Shown: positions 44,601 to 53,748 of the stretch, piece by piece
Position numbering within the stretch: the first letter of the stretch is position 1
How the letters are laid out: the number at the start of each line of letters is the position of its first letter
Source of the DNA: Lewinellaceae bacterium
GTDB taxonomy: Bacteria > Bacteroidota > Bacteroidia > Chitinophagales > Saprospiraceae
Length of the DNA stretch: 64,000 nt
Assembly (NCBI GenBank): GCA_020636275.1
Contig: JACJYD010000002.1
Location: 860,177-924,176 of the forward strand
Reading direction: 5' to 3'
Notes under the pieces: model-generated
The model's input: the letters and a program-made list of their open reading frames with translations, nothing else
Database searches by the model: none
What the model was told of the DNA's origin: nothing
Position numbers and translations under genes: made by a program

Positions 44601-47600
44601 GTAAGCTATAGAGGGCTCCGGGGAGGAGGGAATGGCTCTTCATTTGGAAGTCATGGGGAGACGTACAACAGTCAAGGGTCCATTGTAAGTGCCAACAATT
44701 ATGGGAGTGATCAAAGTGCCGGGGGAAGCTATGGAGGGTACGGTGCCAGAGGGTATGACGGTTACACTGGGGCTTTCTCTGGGCAGACTCCAACCCCCTA
44801 TGGTGTAATGGAAAACCCGCTTCAACTGGGTTCTGGTGGAGCAGGCTCTGGTGGTGGAACAAGGGGAGGAAATGGAGGAGGATTTGTGATTATCAATGCA
44901 AATCAATGCATAATCAATGGTGGGATATATGCAAATGGTGCAGATGGGACAGGGTCGCCTTCCTTGCCTTGTGGTAGCGGGGGCTCTGGAGGAGGGATAA
45001 ACATAACGACGAACTCCCTGTCGGGAACTGGCGTAATCCGGGCCATAGGTGGAAGTGGTTACCACAAAGGTGGCGGATCGGGGACAACAATTGACGATTA
45101 TGGAGGAGGAGGGTCAGGAGGGAGGATCGCTATCAATTATGAGAATAACACATTCCCTGTTGGGAATATTTTGGCTTGCAGCAAGATTACATATGGTGGT
45201 TCTGTAGGCAATAAAAATGCGGGTGCTGCAGGGACGATTTTTTTACACAAACCTTCAGCAGGGACAAAAGATTTTATCATTGATAATAATTCGGCGGAAT
45301 CATTTTCTTATACCCCATTATTTTCTAATTACACGGACTTCAATAGCATTGTCACTGATAATGAGGCTAAATTCTATTTAAACGAGAATGAAATATCGGG
45401 GCCAATAAATGTCGGACAACCCATTACGGTTAAAAATAATTCAGAGTTTAAGCTGGAACAAAATACAGTGGTTAATGTACCCAATCCAGATGGATTTGAC
45501 CTCAATATTGAATCTGGCGGTAAAGTAGTGTTTTTAGAAGGATCAATCTTTTCAGGTAATGCCATCCGTGCGGGCGGGGGGACTTTGGAAACTTATGTTG
45601 ATAGATCTTTTGAACCTGCCAGCGATTTTGAGTTATCTGCTAATGGAGGATTGAATATTATGGGAAGTGCTACGGTAAACTTACCTGTTTTTCAGGCCGA
45701 GCACTTAATTTCCGGAACAGTTTTCATTTCCGAAAACGCTAAACTGAATATAGCATCAAATGAGATCACCATTGGTCCCAATGTAACTTTGAAAAAAGAT
45801 GGGACCATTGGAACTTCAAACAAGCTAAACAACCTGACAATAAACAACCTGGGTAAGCTGACGCATTCATCATCTTTTTCTGATGGTATCTCACTTAAGA
45901 TTACTGGATTGTTTGAAATAAAGTCTGGTGGTGTTGTCAGTGCATCCGTATTTACCCTGGAGGAAGGGTCGGGTAGTTTTGCTTTGGGGGCCGGGGGAAC
46001 AATGAATTGTATAAAGCTATTGATCAATGCTAGCACCCTTGATTCAGGTGGACTTATTGACGGGGCTGATATTTCCCTTAAAGCCGAGGCTATTAATCTT
46101 GTGTCCGGGGGTGTAATCCGGACAAACGCCAATGGTCTAAAAGGAGGCGCAAACGGCTCCCAATTCGGTCTTCGTGGTGAAGCCTATGCCGAAGATGGAC
46201 AAACCATAATTGCCGGTCCTACCGTTGGCCCCTCTTTTTCAGGAGGAGCTAGCCACGGGGGCCTTGGCGCTGTTGGTTTGGGAGGGGGAGACCCCAATCC
46301 TATTTATGGAGATAAATACTATCCCTCCCTCTATGGTGCTGGAGGTAGCTCTCATACCGTAACAGGAAGTGCCCCTGGAGGTAATGGCGGAGGAAAAGTA
46401 TTTATTCATTCTAATACAACTTTTTCCCTCAATGGGAGCATTCAGTCAAATGGTGGTTCTGGCGGCTACCATTCCAGTGGTGGCGCCGGAGGGTCGGTGT
46501 TGATCTTTGCCGATGTATTCAACGGATCGGGTTCAATCCAGGCCAAAGGTGGAAATGGAGGTTGTGGCAGTGTTTCCACCCAGTGTAGTGGTTCAGGAGG
46601 AGGAGGGAGGGTGGCTATTTATACTCATAGCCCTATTTTCCCGGCTGGAAATATTACAGTTGCCCCAGGTACTAATACCGGCTCACCCGCCCAGGAAGGC
46701 ACCATTGTCTATATGGATTGTGCTTATGAATACAACGTGGCCATTGATACTATCCTGGATCCTCAACAAGGCGTTTTTCCGCTTGATACGGTGATCAATC
46801 CCAGAGTGGTGGTGAAAAACTATGCCCCGACGACCCAGATCTTTTCCGGTGAATTCACCATTGGCACCCTTTATCAGGATGAAACCTTTGTAAATGTCCC
46901 GAGTGGTAAAAGAGACACCATAACTTTCAGTCCAGCTACCCTTTCTGTTGGAGGATCTTACACTGCCAAATGTATTGCAAAAAAAGAAGGGGATACTTGT
47001 GATGAAAATAATGAGAAAACGGTTCCAATAGGAGTTTCAGTAGGCGATGCACCTTTGATCGTTTCCGTATCTCCGGGCTCTGGGGGAAATACGGGCTCAT
47101 CGACGGTCACTATTTCAGGCGACCATTTCAGGAATGGCATTCAAGCCTGGTTGCAGGATGCATCGGGAGTTATGATACATGCCAACTATGTACAGTTTAT
47201 TAACCCTAACAAGCTGTTCGCCACGTTCAATTTGATTGGGGCGACGGTTGGCCAATACAGTATTTATGTAGAAAACCCTGATAGCCAATCGGCTGATCTT
47301 CCCTTTAGTTTTGAAGTCCTTGGAGGCCTGTTGGGCTGGGAAGGTGAAATGAGCACAAATTGTTTGTCCAGCACTTTTGATCCTGGGCAGTTGTTGGAGA
47401 TTAATGTCTATATGCCCAAGGCGCTGAGGGCGGGTAACATTGGAGGATTTTTCTTTATCGAATTTAAAAACACGGGGAATATTGATATTCCCACTCCAAT
47501 GTTGATTGTCAAAAGCGATGAAGCAAATGCGGTTAATTTGAAACCATTGAGTCTTACCCCTTTGGAGTATGTTCCGATGAACGAAGAGATGCTTCATGAA

Positions 47601-47753
47601 TTGCTTATTGAATTGATTGAAGAGGGTGGTCCGCCCAACGTGTTACGAGGGGGTGCCTTCGGGAAAATCAAGATTTACACGCGATCGTCCTCCCCCTATA
47701 GCGCCACCTATAGAATTGAGTCGAATGGAAAAATTACTATTCTGACCCTTTAA
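41604..47753 (+). CDS. Giant Gly-rich repeat surface protein (2049 residues)
   Basis: The signal peptide ends near LPAQDL (residue 25). Three near-identical 450-residue units follow, each with a Gly-rich part (RGLRGGGNGSSFGSHGE, GSGGAGGGINIT, DDYGGGGSGGRIAI) and a beta-helix-like part (FDLNIESSANVYFEDGS). A divergent fourth Gly-rich segment lies at about 1510-1700. Next come a CARDB-like domain (about 1710-1810), an IPT/TIG domain (1815-1910) and a C-terminal domain of about 140 residues (GWEGEMSTNCLSS) that I do not recognise. No T9SS sorting domain is visible. The start at 41604 was chosen for its signal. The protein is probably an extracellular adhesin or matrix protein. It lies 26 nt before the RHS gene. 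Confidence 0.8.
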   Translation: MKNFISVLFSFFCLYLGIFSSLPAQDLIVNTAVTIGADVTYDNVVVQNGGTLTVNAILTVNDDMVIESGGVVTHSLRNVPGIRLIILDSLVINSGGTINVSSRGLRGGGNGSSFGSHGETFNSQGSIVSANNYNGDASAGGSYGGYGAKGYDGYTGLFSGQVPPPYGLMENPVQLGSGGAAAGGPAKGGHGGGLVIITAAEFIINGGIYANGGNCTGSSSYPAGSGGAGGGINITANSLSGTGVIQAIGGSGYHKGGGSGTTIDDYGGGGSGGRIAIHYENNTFPVGNILASSRMTTGGTGSKNAGAAGTVFVRQISTDEIELVIDNNNQVYSTYTTNYTPMMTLLQSFKRIEVKRRGKLQFDQGGVPGPITVSSDVLISSTADFRLTQNTELNVTGSAGFDLNIESSANVYFEDGSIFSGNSIRVGGGVLNSYADLTISQPSDFELSNNGTLKMLGGGVLNTPTFDQTTFISGIVEITGGASMIVGSGDIIVGNGVTLVKDGTFGPSNSITNLTIESQGVITHSLRLQAGLVLNLTGTLEIKEGGIIDVSYRGLRGGGNGSSFGSHGETYNSQGSIVSANNYGGEQSAGGSYGGYGARGYDGYTGAFSGQTPTPYGVMENPLQLGSGGAGSGGGTRGGNGGGLVIINADQCIINGGIYANGANGIGSQSLSCGSGGAGGGINITTNSISGTGVIQAIGGSGYHKGGGSGTTIDDYGGGGSGGRIAIHYENNTFPVGNILASSKMTTGGSGSKNAGAAGTVFVRQISTDEIELVIDNNNQIYSTYTTNYTPMMTLLQSFKRIEVKRRGKLQFDQGGVPGPITVSSDVLISSTADFRLTQNTELNVTGSSGFDLNIESSANVYFEDGSIFSGNSIRVGGGVLNSYADLTISQASDFELSNNGTLKMLGSGVLNTPTFDQATFISGTVDITGGASMIVGSGDIIVGNGVTLVKDGTFGPSNSITNLTIEPQGVITHSLRFEAGLVLNLTGTLEIKEGGIIDVSYRGLRGGGNGSSFGSHGETYNSQGSIVSANNYGSDQSAGGSYGGYGARGYDGYTGAFSGQTPTPYGVMENPLQLGSGGAGSGGGTRGGNGGGFVIINANQCIINGGIYANGADGTGSPSLPCGSGGSGGGINITTNSLSGTGVIRAIGGSGYHKGGGSGTTIDDYGGGGSGGRIAINYENNTFPVGNILACSKITYGGSVGNKNAGAAGTIFLHKPSAGTKDFIIDNNSAESFSYTPLFSNYTDFNSIVTDNEAKFYLNENEISGPINVGQPITVKNNSEFKLEQNTVVNVPNPDGFDLNIESGGKVVFLEGSIFSGNAIRAGGGTLETYVDRSFEPASDFELSANGGLNIMGSATVNLPVFQAEHLISGTVFISENAKLNIASNEITIGPNVTLKKDGTIGTSNKLNNLTINNLGKLTHSSSFSDGISLKITGLFEIKSGGVVSASVFTLEEGSGSFALGAGGTMNCIKLLINASTLDSGGLIDGADISLKAEAINLVSGGVIRTNANGLKGGANGSQFGLRGEAYAEDGQTIIAGPTVGPSFSGGASHGGLGAVGLGGGDPNPIYGDKYYPSLYGAGGSSHTVTGSAPGGNGGGKVFIHSNTTFSLNGSIQSNGGSGGYHSSGGAGGSVLIFADVFNGSGSIQAKGGNGGCGSVSTQCSGSGGGGRVAIYTHSPIFPAGNITVAPGTNTGSPAQEGTIVYMDCAYEYNVAIDTILDPQQGVFPLDTVINPRVVVKNYAPTTQIFSGEFTIGTLYQDETFVNVPSGKRDTITFSPATLSVGGSYTAKCIAKKEGDTCDENNEKTVPIGVSVGDAPLIVSVSPGSGGNTGSSTVTISGDHFRNGIQAWLQDASGVMIHANYVQFINPNKLFATFNLIGATVGQYSIYVENPDSQSADLPFSFEVLGGLLGWEGEMSTNCLSSTFDPGQLLEINVYMPKALRAGNIGGFFFIEFKNTGNIDIPTPMLIVKSDEANAVNLKPLSLTPLEYVPMNEEMLHELLIELIEEGGPPNVLRGGAFGKIKIYTRSSSPYSATYRIESNGKITILTL
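41816..45215 (+). repeat. Tandem 1350-bp DNA repeats (2.5 copies) within the giant gene
   Basis: Matching landmarks (GGTGTAATGGA/GGTTTAATGGA) lie at 42102, 43452 and 44802, giving an exact 1350-bp (450-codon) period twice. Identity remains very high, including silent positions, until about 45190, where the third copy changes sharply. Confidence 0.9.
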
Positions 47754-47779
47754 TTGACAACTGTAAAAAGAATAGAATA

Positions 47780-50700
47780 ATGAAGTCTAATCTAACACTA
47801 AAATGGTCCCTGGCTTTTTCTTTTGTTTTGGTTTTCTTTTCTGGAGATTTGACGGCTCAGAAACATGCCCAAACGGTTGCATACGCTCCCCCTGCTACCA
47901 ATATGTCGGTAAATACCTTTTCGGGGGAATTGTATTATCAAAGACAGGACCTGTTCATTCCTGATATTGGTTTTGATCTGGATCTGACATTCCATTACCA
48001 CTCCCACAATGGATGGACGCACAGTTTCGATATTAGTTATTCTCTTGACAGTTATGGTCACTACGAGTGTGTCCAATCTGGAGAAGGATATACCACAGTA
48101 ACGCTTCAAGCTGTTCCGGTGATCAATATTAACTGGGGGAATGGGAGTTTGGAAAAATTTACCAGGAATCACACCACAAGTGGTGGCTGCGTTGACCTCG
48201 AGGAAGGATATAGTTCTCCACCAGGTAGTTTTAAACTTTTTGAGGAATACGAACCTCAAAAGTATCGATTAATTACTAAGGATCGGACTAAGTATTTTTT
48301 TGATAATCCTATACATAAAAAAATTACGCGTAAAGAGGATCGGAATGGAAATACGATGACCTATACCTACGATGGAGAAGGGCGGCTCATCCAGGTTACT
48401 GCTCCATCGGGTAGATCCTATACTTTCAATTGGGTTAACGGGCATATGGTGGAAGCTATTGATGCAAATGATACTCCGGTTCGAAGTTATCAGTATCAAT
48501 ACAGCAACAAAGGTTCCCTCATAAAAGTGATCAACCCTCTTCAGGGAGAGGTGAACTATGCTTATGATGAAACTACCGGAAAATATTTGATTTCTGTGAT
48601 AGATGAAAATGGTGGAGAAACTGCAGTTGATTATTTTAATGATGAGGGTAGAGGCGTTAAATGGATTGCAACCTGTCTTTCAAAAATGGAGTTTACATAT
48701 GATATCGACGGGGGGACTAATTCGGGGAAAACCTATGTGAGGGAATTGAATGGCTCCAGTGGGAATGTGACGACGACTTATGAATATTCAGCAGGGAAAT
48801 TGACCGCAAGGAATGGGAATTGTTGCGGGTATGATGAAAAGTTCGTCTATGATTCTGATAATAATCTGGTGGAGTATAAAGATGGGAATGGGAATACAAC
48901 CCAATATACTTATGATAGTGTAGGAAACTTCCTTCAAATAAGTTATCCTACAGGATGTTTTACAACTTTAACTTATGAATCGGAATTTAATCAGTTGGTG
49001 AGTATTGAGGATGGAAAGGGGAATTTAAAATCCTTTGATTATGACAATAATGGCAATTTAATATCGATAAACTATCCTATAGGAGTTTCTGAGTCATACA
49101 CTTATAATAACCAAGGTCTTTTGGTCCAGCATACTGATAGGAATGGCAATGTTACTATTTTTGATTTTAATTCCAATGGAAAAATAAAAAAACTAGTCTC
49201 ACCTGAAAATTCTTCATTTCAATTTGAATATAATAATCGTGGAAATCTTCTTTCATTTCAAGATGCAATTGGCAATATTACTACGTATGAATATGACTTG
49301 CTTGGTAGATTGAAAAAATTCAATAATCCCATGTCCGAAGTCTTTGTTTTGGAATACGATTTGGGAGGAAATTTAGTTAAGATTACTAATCCTTCGGGTG
49401 AAATCACTGAGTATCAATATGATTTATTGGATCGATTAATAATTGAAGATGGGCCTGAAAATTTAAAATACGAATATTCGTATGATGGGCTTGGAAATGT
49501 GGTTGAATTAAGAGATCCAAGAGGAGGAGTGCTAATTTTTAAGTACAACGGAATGAATCTTGTGGAAAAGGTTATAGATCAAATTGGAAATGAATACACG
49601 ATATTTTACGATGGAGCTGGTAATAAAACCTCTGTTGTTAATCCAAATGGAAATACTGTTTCATACTCTTATAATAAAGCTAAAAAAGTAGTAAAGACTA
49701 CTGATGCCTTGGGTTTTCAGACAGAGTATGGTTATGATTGTATTGGAAATTTAGTCACAGAGAGAGATGCGAATGGCAATGAAAAAAACTACAAATATGA
49801 TGCTCAAAATAGAATTGTTGAGTTCGTTGATCCATCTGGACATTCGACATATTTTCAATATGATGGCAATGATAATGTTACAAGTATATCTGATGCAAAA
49901 GCTAATCAAACGAACTTTTCTTTTGATGGTCTTAATCGGATTACCCAAATCCTATTTGCAAATTTCACTACGCAAAATTTTAGCTATGATGGGAATGGGA
50001 ACGTCATTAATTTTATTGATAACAATGGGAATTCTATATCTTATCAATATGATGCTTTAGATCGTTTAGTCCTTCGAGATTATCCTGGTGAAAATGATGA
50101 CGTTTATCAATATGACGATTCTGGGAATTTGATTTTTGCACAGAATGGCTTTAGTTCAGTCGTTTTTTCATATGACAAAGCGGGTCGTCGAATTTCGGAA
50201 ACTTTGAATGGTGAAACAATTAAATATTATTATCATCCAAAAGCTGGTAAGATTACAAAAATTTATCCCTCTGGAACCCTAATTGAAGAGTTTTATAGTA
50301 AACGAGGAGAGTTGATTGAAATTAGAAAGGATTTGAAATTTCATGCAGGCTTCCAATATGATGCAGTTGGAAACCTTGTTCAACATAATTTATCAAATAA
50401 TACAAGTGCACAGTTCTATTACAACAAGAATAACTGGCTTACTTCAATTATTCACAATCCCTCACAATTTATTGAGTTAAATTTTGCTTATGATAATGTT
50501 GGGAATATTGTGTCGCAAGAATTTGGACATTCTCCTGGAAATTCTGAACAATACCAATATGATAATCATAATAGATTAATAAATTTTAAGAAGGGTGAAA
50601 TGATTGGTGGAGAAATTGGTTTTCCTGACATCGAAGTCGCATATGAATATGATGAAGTAGGAAATCGAAAATTAGTTAATGATAACGGGGTTGTCTCAAT

Positions 50701-51820
50701 ATATAATGTAAACGAAATGAATGAGTATGTTTCTGTATTGTCTGACGAGGGGGCGGTTTATTTTAACTATGACGCAAATGGGAATTTGATAAATGATGGA
50801 AATGCTTCATATTCTTACGATTACAGTAATAGAATAATAGCTTCTGGTGGAATGTCCTATGCATATGATCCTCTAGGGAGAAGGATATTAAAATGGAATC
50901 AAGATTGTGACTATAGGTACTATTACTCTGGTTTTGAAAAGACTGAATTAAAGGGGTGTGATTTTCAGTTAGGATTTATTAGCGGAAATCAATTTGACAA
51001 ATTTGTGAGCTTTTTTAATTTGGAAGAAGACTTTTTTTATCATGTTAATTTGAATAATTCTATTTATAAAATCACAAATAGTGAAGGAGAACTTGTTGAA
51101 GAATATTCTTACAGTCCCTTTGGAGTGGTTTCTTTTTTTGATGAGAACGGGATGCATATGACTGGGTCGAAAATTTTTAATCCTCTTTCTTTTATGTCAA
51201 AAGAAAGGGATTCGGAAAGCCAAAAATTTAATTATTTACTGAGGTTGTATGATCCAGAAGTAGGATGTTTTATCCAAAATGATAAACTGTATTATGTTGA
51301 TGGACTTAATATGCGAAGTTTTGTTAGAAATAATCCGATTAAAAATATAGATCTGCTGGGAGCAGATAGTATGGACCCAAATTGTGCATTGCCATGTTTT
51401 TTGGAACCAATGCACACCCAGCCCTTGTGTGCCCTAAAGTGTTCTATTGCACAAGATGTTAACGATGTTGTCTCTGATCCTATTAACTTTACTGCGGGGG
51501 ATTTATGTAAAACCGGTTTGAAAAAACTTACTAAAGTAAGCGGACCCGCAGGTATAATTGGAGGTGAATTATTTGACAAATTATTTGACCCTATTTTTCC
51601 AAGTCTAAACGAGGATGGTGAAATTGACCTAGATGATATTTTAAACAATCCCTCTCAATTTCCTTCTTTTTTTCCATATACAGACCCGGATACTGGGTGG
51701 ATAATGGATGAAAATGGAGATTGGCATTCGCCTGATGGTTCTAGAGTTCCAACTTTTGATGAGGTGGAAGATGCAATGGGACCATTGAATCCATTTCGAC
51801 TTAAAAATACTAATAGATGA
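47780..51820 (+). CDS. RHS repeat protein with variable C-terminal tail
   Basis: A 1346-residue secreted protein (signal peptide cleaved near LTAQKH, residue 27). Over 1000 residues consist of YD repeats (YDxxGNLxxxxD, for example YDSVGNFLQISYP). The RHS core follows at about 1150-1193 (LRLYDPEVGCFIQNDKLYYV...NNPIKNIDLLG), a degenerate form of YDPxxGRF. After the LLG boundary a 150-residue tail (1194-1346) has six Cys in its first 40 residues and an acidic C-terminal half. Tails at this place are often toxins inside an RHS cocoon; I recognise no known toxin here. No separate immunity gene follows. From about 48700 the gene is much more AT-rich than its neighbours, suggesting transfer. Confidence 0.85.
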   Translation: MKSNLTLKWSLAFSFVLVFFSGDLTAQKHAQTVAYAPPATNMSVNTFSGELYYQRQDLFIPDIGFDLDLTFHYHSHNGWTHSFDISYSLDSYGHYECVQSGEGYTTVTLQAVPVININWGNGSLEKFTRNHTTSGGCVDLEEGYSSPPGSFKLFEEYEPQKYRLITKDRTKYFFDNPIHKKITRKEDRNGNTMTYTYDGEGRLIQVTAPSGRSYTFNWVNGHMVEAIDANDTPVRSYQYQYSNKGSLIKVINPLQGEVNYAYDETTGKYLISVIDENGGETAVDYFNDEGRGVKWIATCLSKMEFTYDIDGGTNSGKTYVRELNGSSGNVTTTYEYSAGKLTARNGNCCGYDEKFVYDSDNNLVEYKDGNGNTTQYTYDSVGNFLQISYPTGCFTTLTYESEFNQLVSIEDGKGNLKSFDYDNNGNLISINYPIGVSESYTYNNQGLLVQHTDRNGNVTIFDFNSNGKIKKLVSPENSSFQFEYNNRGNLLSFQDAIGNITTYEYDLLGRLKKFNNPMSEVFVLEYDLGGNLVKITNPSGEITEYQYDLLDRLIIEDGPENLKYEYSYDGLGNVVELRDPRGGVLIFKYNGMNLVEKVIDQIGNEYTIFYDGAGNKTSVVNPNGNTVSYSYNKAKKVVKTTDALGFQTEYGYDCIGNLVTERDANGNEKNYKYDAQNRIVEFVDPSGHSTYFQYDGNDNVTSISDAKANQTNFSFDGLNRITQILFANFTTQNFSYDGNGNVINFIDNNGNSISYQYDALDRLVLRDYPGENDDVYQYDDSGNLIFAQNGFSSVVFSYDKAGRRISETLNGETIKYYYHPKAGKITKIYPSGTLIEEFYSKRGELIEIRKDLKFHAGFQYDAVGNLVQHNLSNNTSAQFYYNKNNWLTSIIHNPSQFIELNFAYDNVGNIVSQEFGHSPGNSEQYQYDNHNRLINFKKGEMIGGEIGFPDIEVAYEYDEVGNRKLVNDNGVVSIYNVNEMNEYVSVLSDEGAVYFNYDANGNLINDGNASYSYDYSNRIIASGGMSYAYDPLGRRILKWNQDCDYRYYYSGFEKTELKGCDFQLGFISGNQFDKFVSFFNLEEDFFYHVNLNNSIYKITNSEGELVEEYSYSPFGVVSFFDENGMHMTGSKIFNPLSFMSKERDSESQKFNYLLRLYDPEVGCFIQNDKLYYVDGLNMRSFVRNNPIKNIDLLGADSMDPNCALPCFLEPMHTQPLCALKCSIAQDVNDVVSDPINFTAGDLCKTGLKKLTKVSGPAGIIGGELFDKLFDPIFPSLNEDGEIDLDDILNNPSQFPSFFPYTDPDTGWIMDENGDWHSPDGSRVPTFDEVEDAMGPLNPFRLKNTNR

Positions 51821-51894
51821 ATTAATTGATGGTTATTGTTGCTGTGTGAATTTATTTAATAGTGACCACTGGTTTATTGAAAATTGAATTAATG

Positions 51895-53706
51895 ATGAAT
51901 AATAGGAAAAAAATTTGGCTTCTATTTCTTTTGTCATTTTGTAGTATTACTTTAGGAGTGGCACAACTATCATCTCCTTGTGATCCTCCGCCACCAGCAG
52001 ATTTCCCACCTTCACCACCTCCTGCTCCCCCCCCTGGCAGCGGCTCCGGCAAAATCCCCTTCGTCGCCGGCTTCGACCCTAACCAAATCGTCCCCCCCAA
52101 TTCTCTCGGCGAAGAAGGCTGGATCAGACGTGACCAATTTTTACCCTTCATGGTGACATTTGAAAACGACCCAGAACAGGCAACAGCTCCAGCTCAACGA
52201 GTAGAAATCACCGTTCCCTTTGATGGAGTAGTGGTCGATCTGAACTCAGTAGAGTTGAGTGATTTTGGATTTGGCTCTTTTTATTTTGAGGTGCCGTTTG
52301 GGGTGAATTATTACAAAGACACCTTAGATACAGCTGTCGAACTCGGCGTGAATGTGGAAGTGGAAATGGGGGTCGATTTGGCTCAAAGTCGGGCATACTG
52401 GTACTTTCAATCCCTCGATCCCTTGACCAATGAGCCTCCAACGGATCCATTTACCGGCTTTCTACCAGTCAACGATCCGGAAATTCACAATGGAGAAGGT
52501 TTCTTTTATTTTTCTTTCAACCCCACGCCCATTAGCCAGACCTTTGATGAGATCCACACCTATGCGGATATCATTTTCGATTTCAATCCCGCAATCATGA
52601 CCGACATTGCATTGAATACCATCGATGCAGATGCCCCGATCAGTACAGTTTTACCAACTGTCACCGCTCCAAGTCCCACCCAACTCCGGATCTTTTGGGA
52701 AGGAACAGACATCGGTTGCGGCCTGGCGAACTATACAATTTTTGTCTCTGAAGATGGGGGGCGGTATTTCCCTTGGATGATCAGCACGGATACCACATCC
52801 GCATTTTTGCCTGCTAAAATGGGTAGTACCTACCGCTTGTTCAGTATCGCGCGGGATAGTGTGGGGAATGCAGAGAAAAAGAATGATTTCGACATCGAAG
52901 TGACCTTTACCGAAGACCTGTTGGAAGGTCCCCGGGTAGCTGCAAAGGTTTTCCTCCAAGGCACTTACAATATGACTATTGGGAAGATGGACGATCATCT
53001 CAGGAGTCTTTCCCTAATCCCATTAAGGGAGCCTTACACCGATTTGGGGTATACGCAAGTAACCGGAGGGGGTGAGGAAATTTCGGAAGACATCCTGGAC
53101 AAAAAAGGAGATAACAGTATTGTAGATTGGGTCTTTGTGCAGCTGCGGGATAAGAATGATCCCACCATCGTTTTGGGTACACGTTGTGCCCTGGTACAAA
53201 GGGATGGAGATGTTGTCGATGTAGATGGTGAATCTGCCATAAATTTCAGAGGACTGGTCGATGATGATTATTATGTGGCGGTGTTGCATAGAAACCATTT
53301 GGGTGTTTGCGCGGGCGCTCCAGTTTCGCTTTCAAACACTCCTGCGGAAATAAATTTCACTTCACCTGCTACCTCCACTTACGGCGCTAATGCCCAGGTG
53401 AATGCTTTTGGCACCATGCTGATGTGGGGTGGAGACGCCAATTTCGATGGTAAAATCGTATATGCGGGGGTGGATACCGATGCGAATGATATATCTGCAG
53501 ATGTGCTTCTGAATCCATTTAACTCTCAAAATTCCGCCCTGTTTCTATCGGAAGGTTACCTGGCCGTCGATCTGAATATGGACGGAAAGGTGATCTATGA
53601 TGGAACCGGTGCCGATGTAGATATCATTTCTCAGGCAGTTCTTCAAAATCCGCTAAATGTGGAGGCCTCGCCGACACTGGTTCTGCTTGCACAGCTTCCC
53701 CAGTGA
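51895..53706 (+). CDS. Secreted protein with Pro-rich linker and dockerin-like/Ca-binding C-terminus
   Basis: A 603-residue protein. Signal peptide ends near LGVAQL (residue 24), followed by a Pro-rich stretch (residues 30-50). Residues 60-250 carry a beta-sandwich (PFMVTFENDPEQATAPAQRVEITV), and 260-360 an FN3-like domain (SPTQLRIFWEGTD...YTIFVSEDGG). The C-terminal 100 residues hold two Asp-rich segments, GGDANFDGKIVYAG and AVDLNMDGKVIYDG, like the dockerin-type calcium loops that end many Bacteroidota surface proteins. ATG 51895 or 51892 begins the signal; an upstream GTG at 51862 is less likely. It sits between the RHS and HYR genes and may be part of one cell-surface cluster. Confidence 0.75.
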   Translation: MNNRKKIWLLFLLSFCSITLGVAQLSSPCDPPPPADFPPSPPPAPPPGSGSGKIPFVAGFDPNQIVPPNSLGEEGWIRRDQFLPFMVTFENDPEQATAPAQRVEITVPFDGVVVDLNSVELSDFGFGSFYFEVPFGVNYYKDTLDTAVELGVNVEVEMGVDLAQSRAYWYFQSLDPLTNEPPTDPFTGFLPVNDPEIHNGEGFFYFSFNPTPISQTFDEIHTYADIIFDFNPAIMTDIALNTIDADAPISTVLPTVTAPSPTQLRIFWEGTDIGCGLANYTIFVSEDGGRYFPWMISTDTTSAFLPAKMGSTYRLFSIARDSVGNAEKKNDFDIEVTFTEDLLEGPRVAAKVFLQGTYNMTIGKMDDHLRSLSLIPLREPYTDLGYTQVTGGGEEISEDILDKKGDNSIVDWVFVQLRDKNDPTIVLGTRCALVQRDGDVVDVDGESAINFRGLVDDDYYVAVLHRNHLGVCAGAPVSLSNTPAEINFTSPATSTYGANAQVNAFGTMLMWGGDANFDGKIVYAGVDTDANDISADVLLNPFNSQNSALFLSEGYLAVDLNMDGKVIYDGTGADVDIISQAVLQNPLNVEASPTLVLLAQLPQ

Positions 53707-53748
53707 TATCCAGATTTAAAATGGATCCTATAAACAAACATTAAAACC

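Noticed and set aside
41816..45215. Possible CRISPR or IS-derived array
   Set aside because: The repeats are 1350 bp, in frame and coding, with no spacers, transposase or terminal inverted repeats.
51821..51894. Immunity gene downstream of the RHS gene
   Set aside because: The 74-bp gap is too short for a gene, and the next frame is a large secreted protein.
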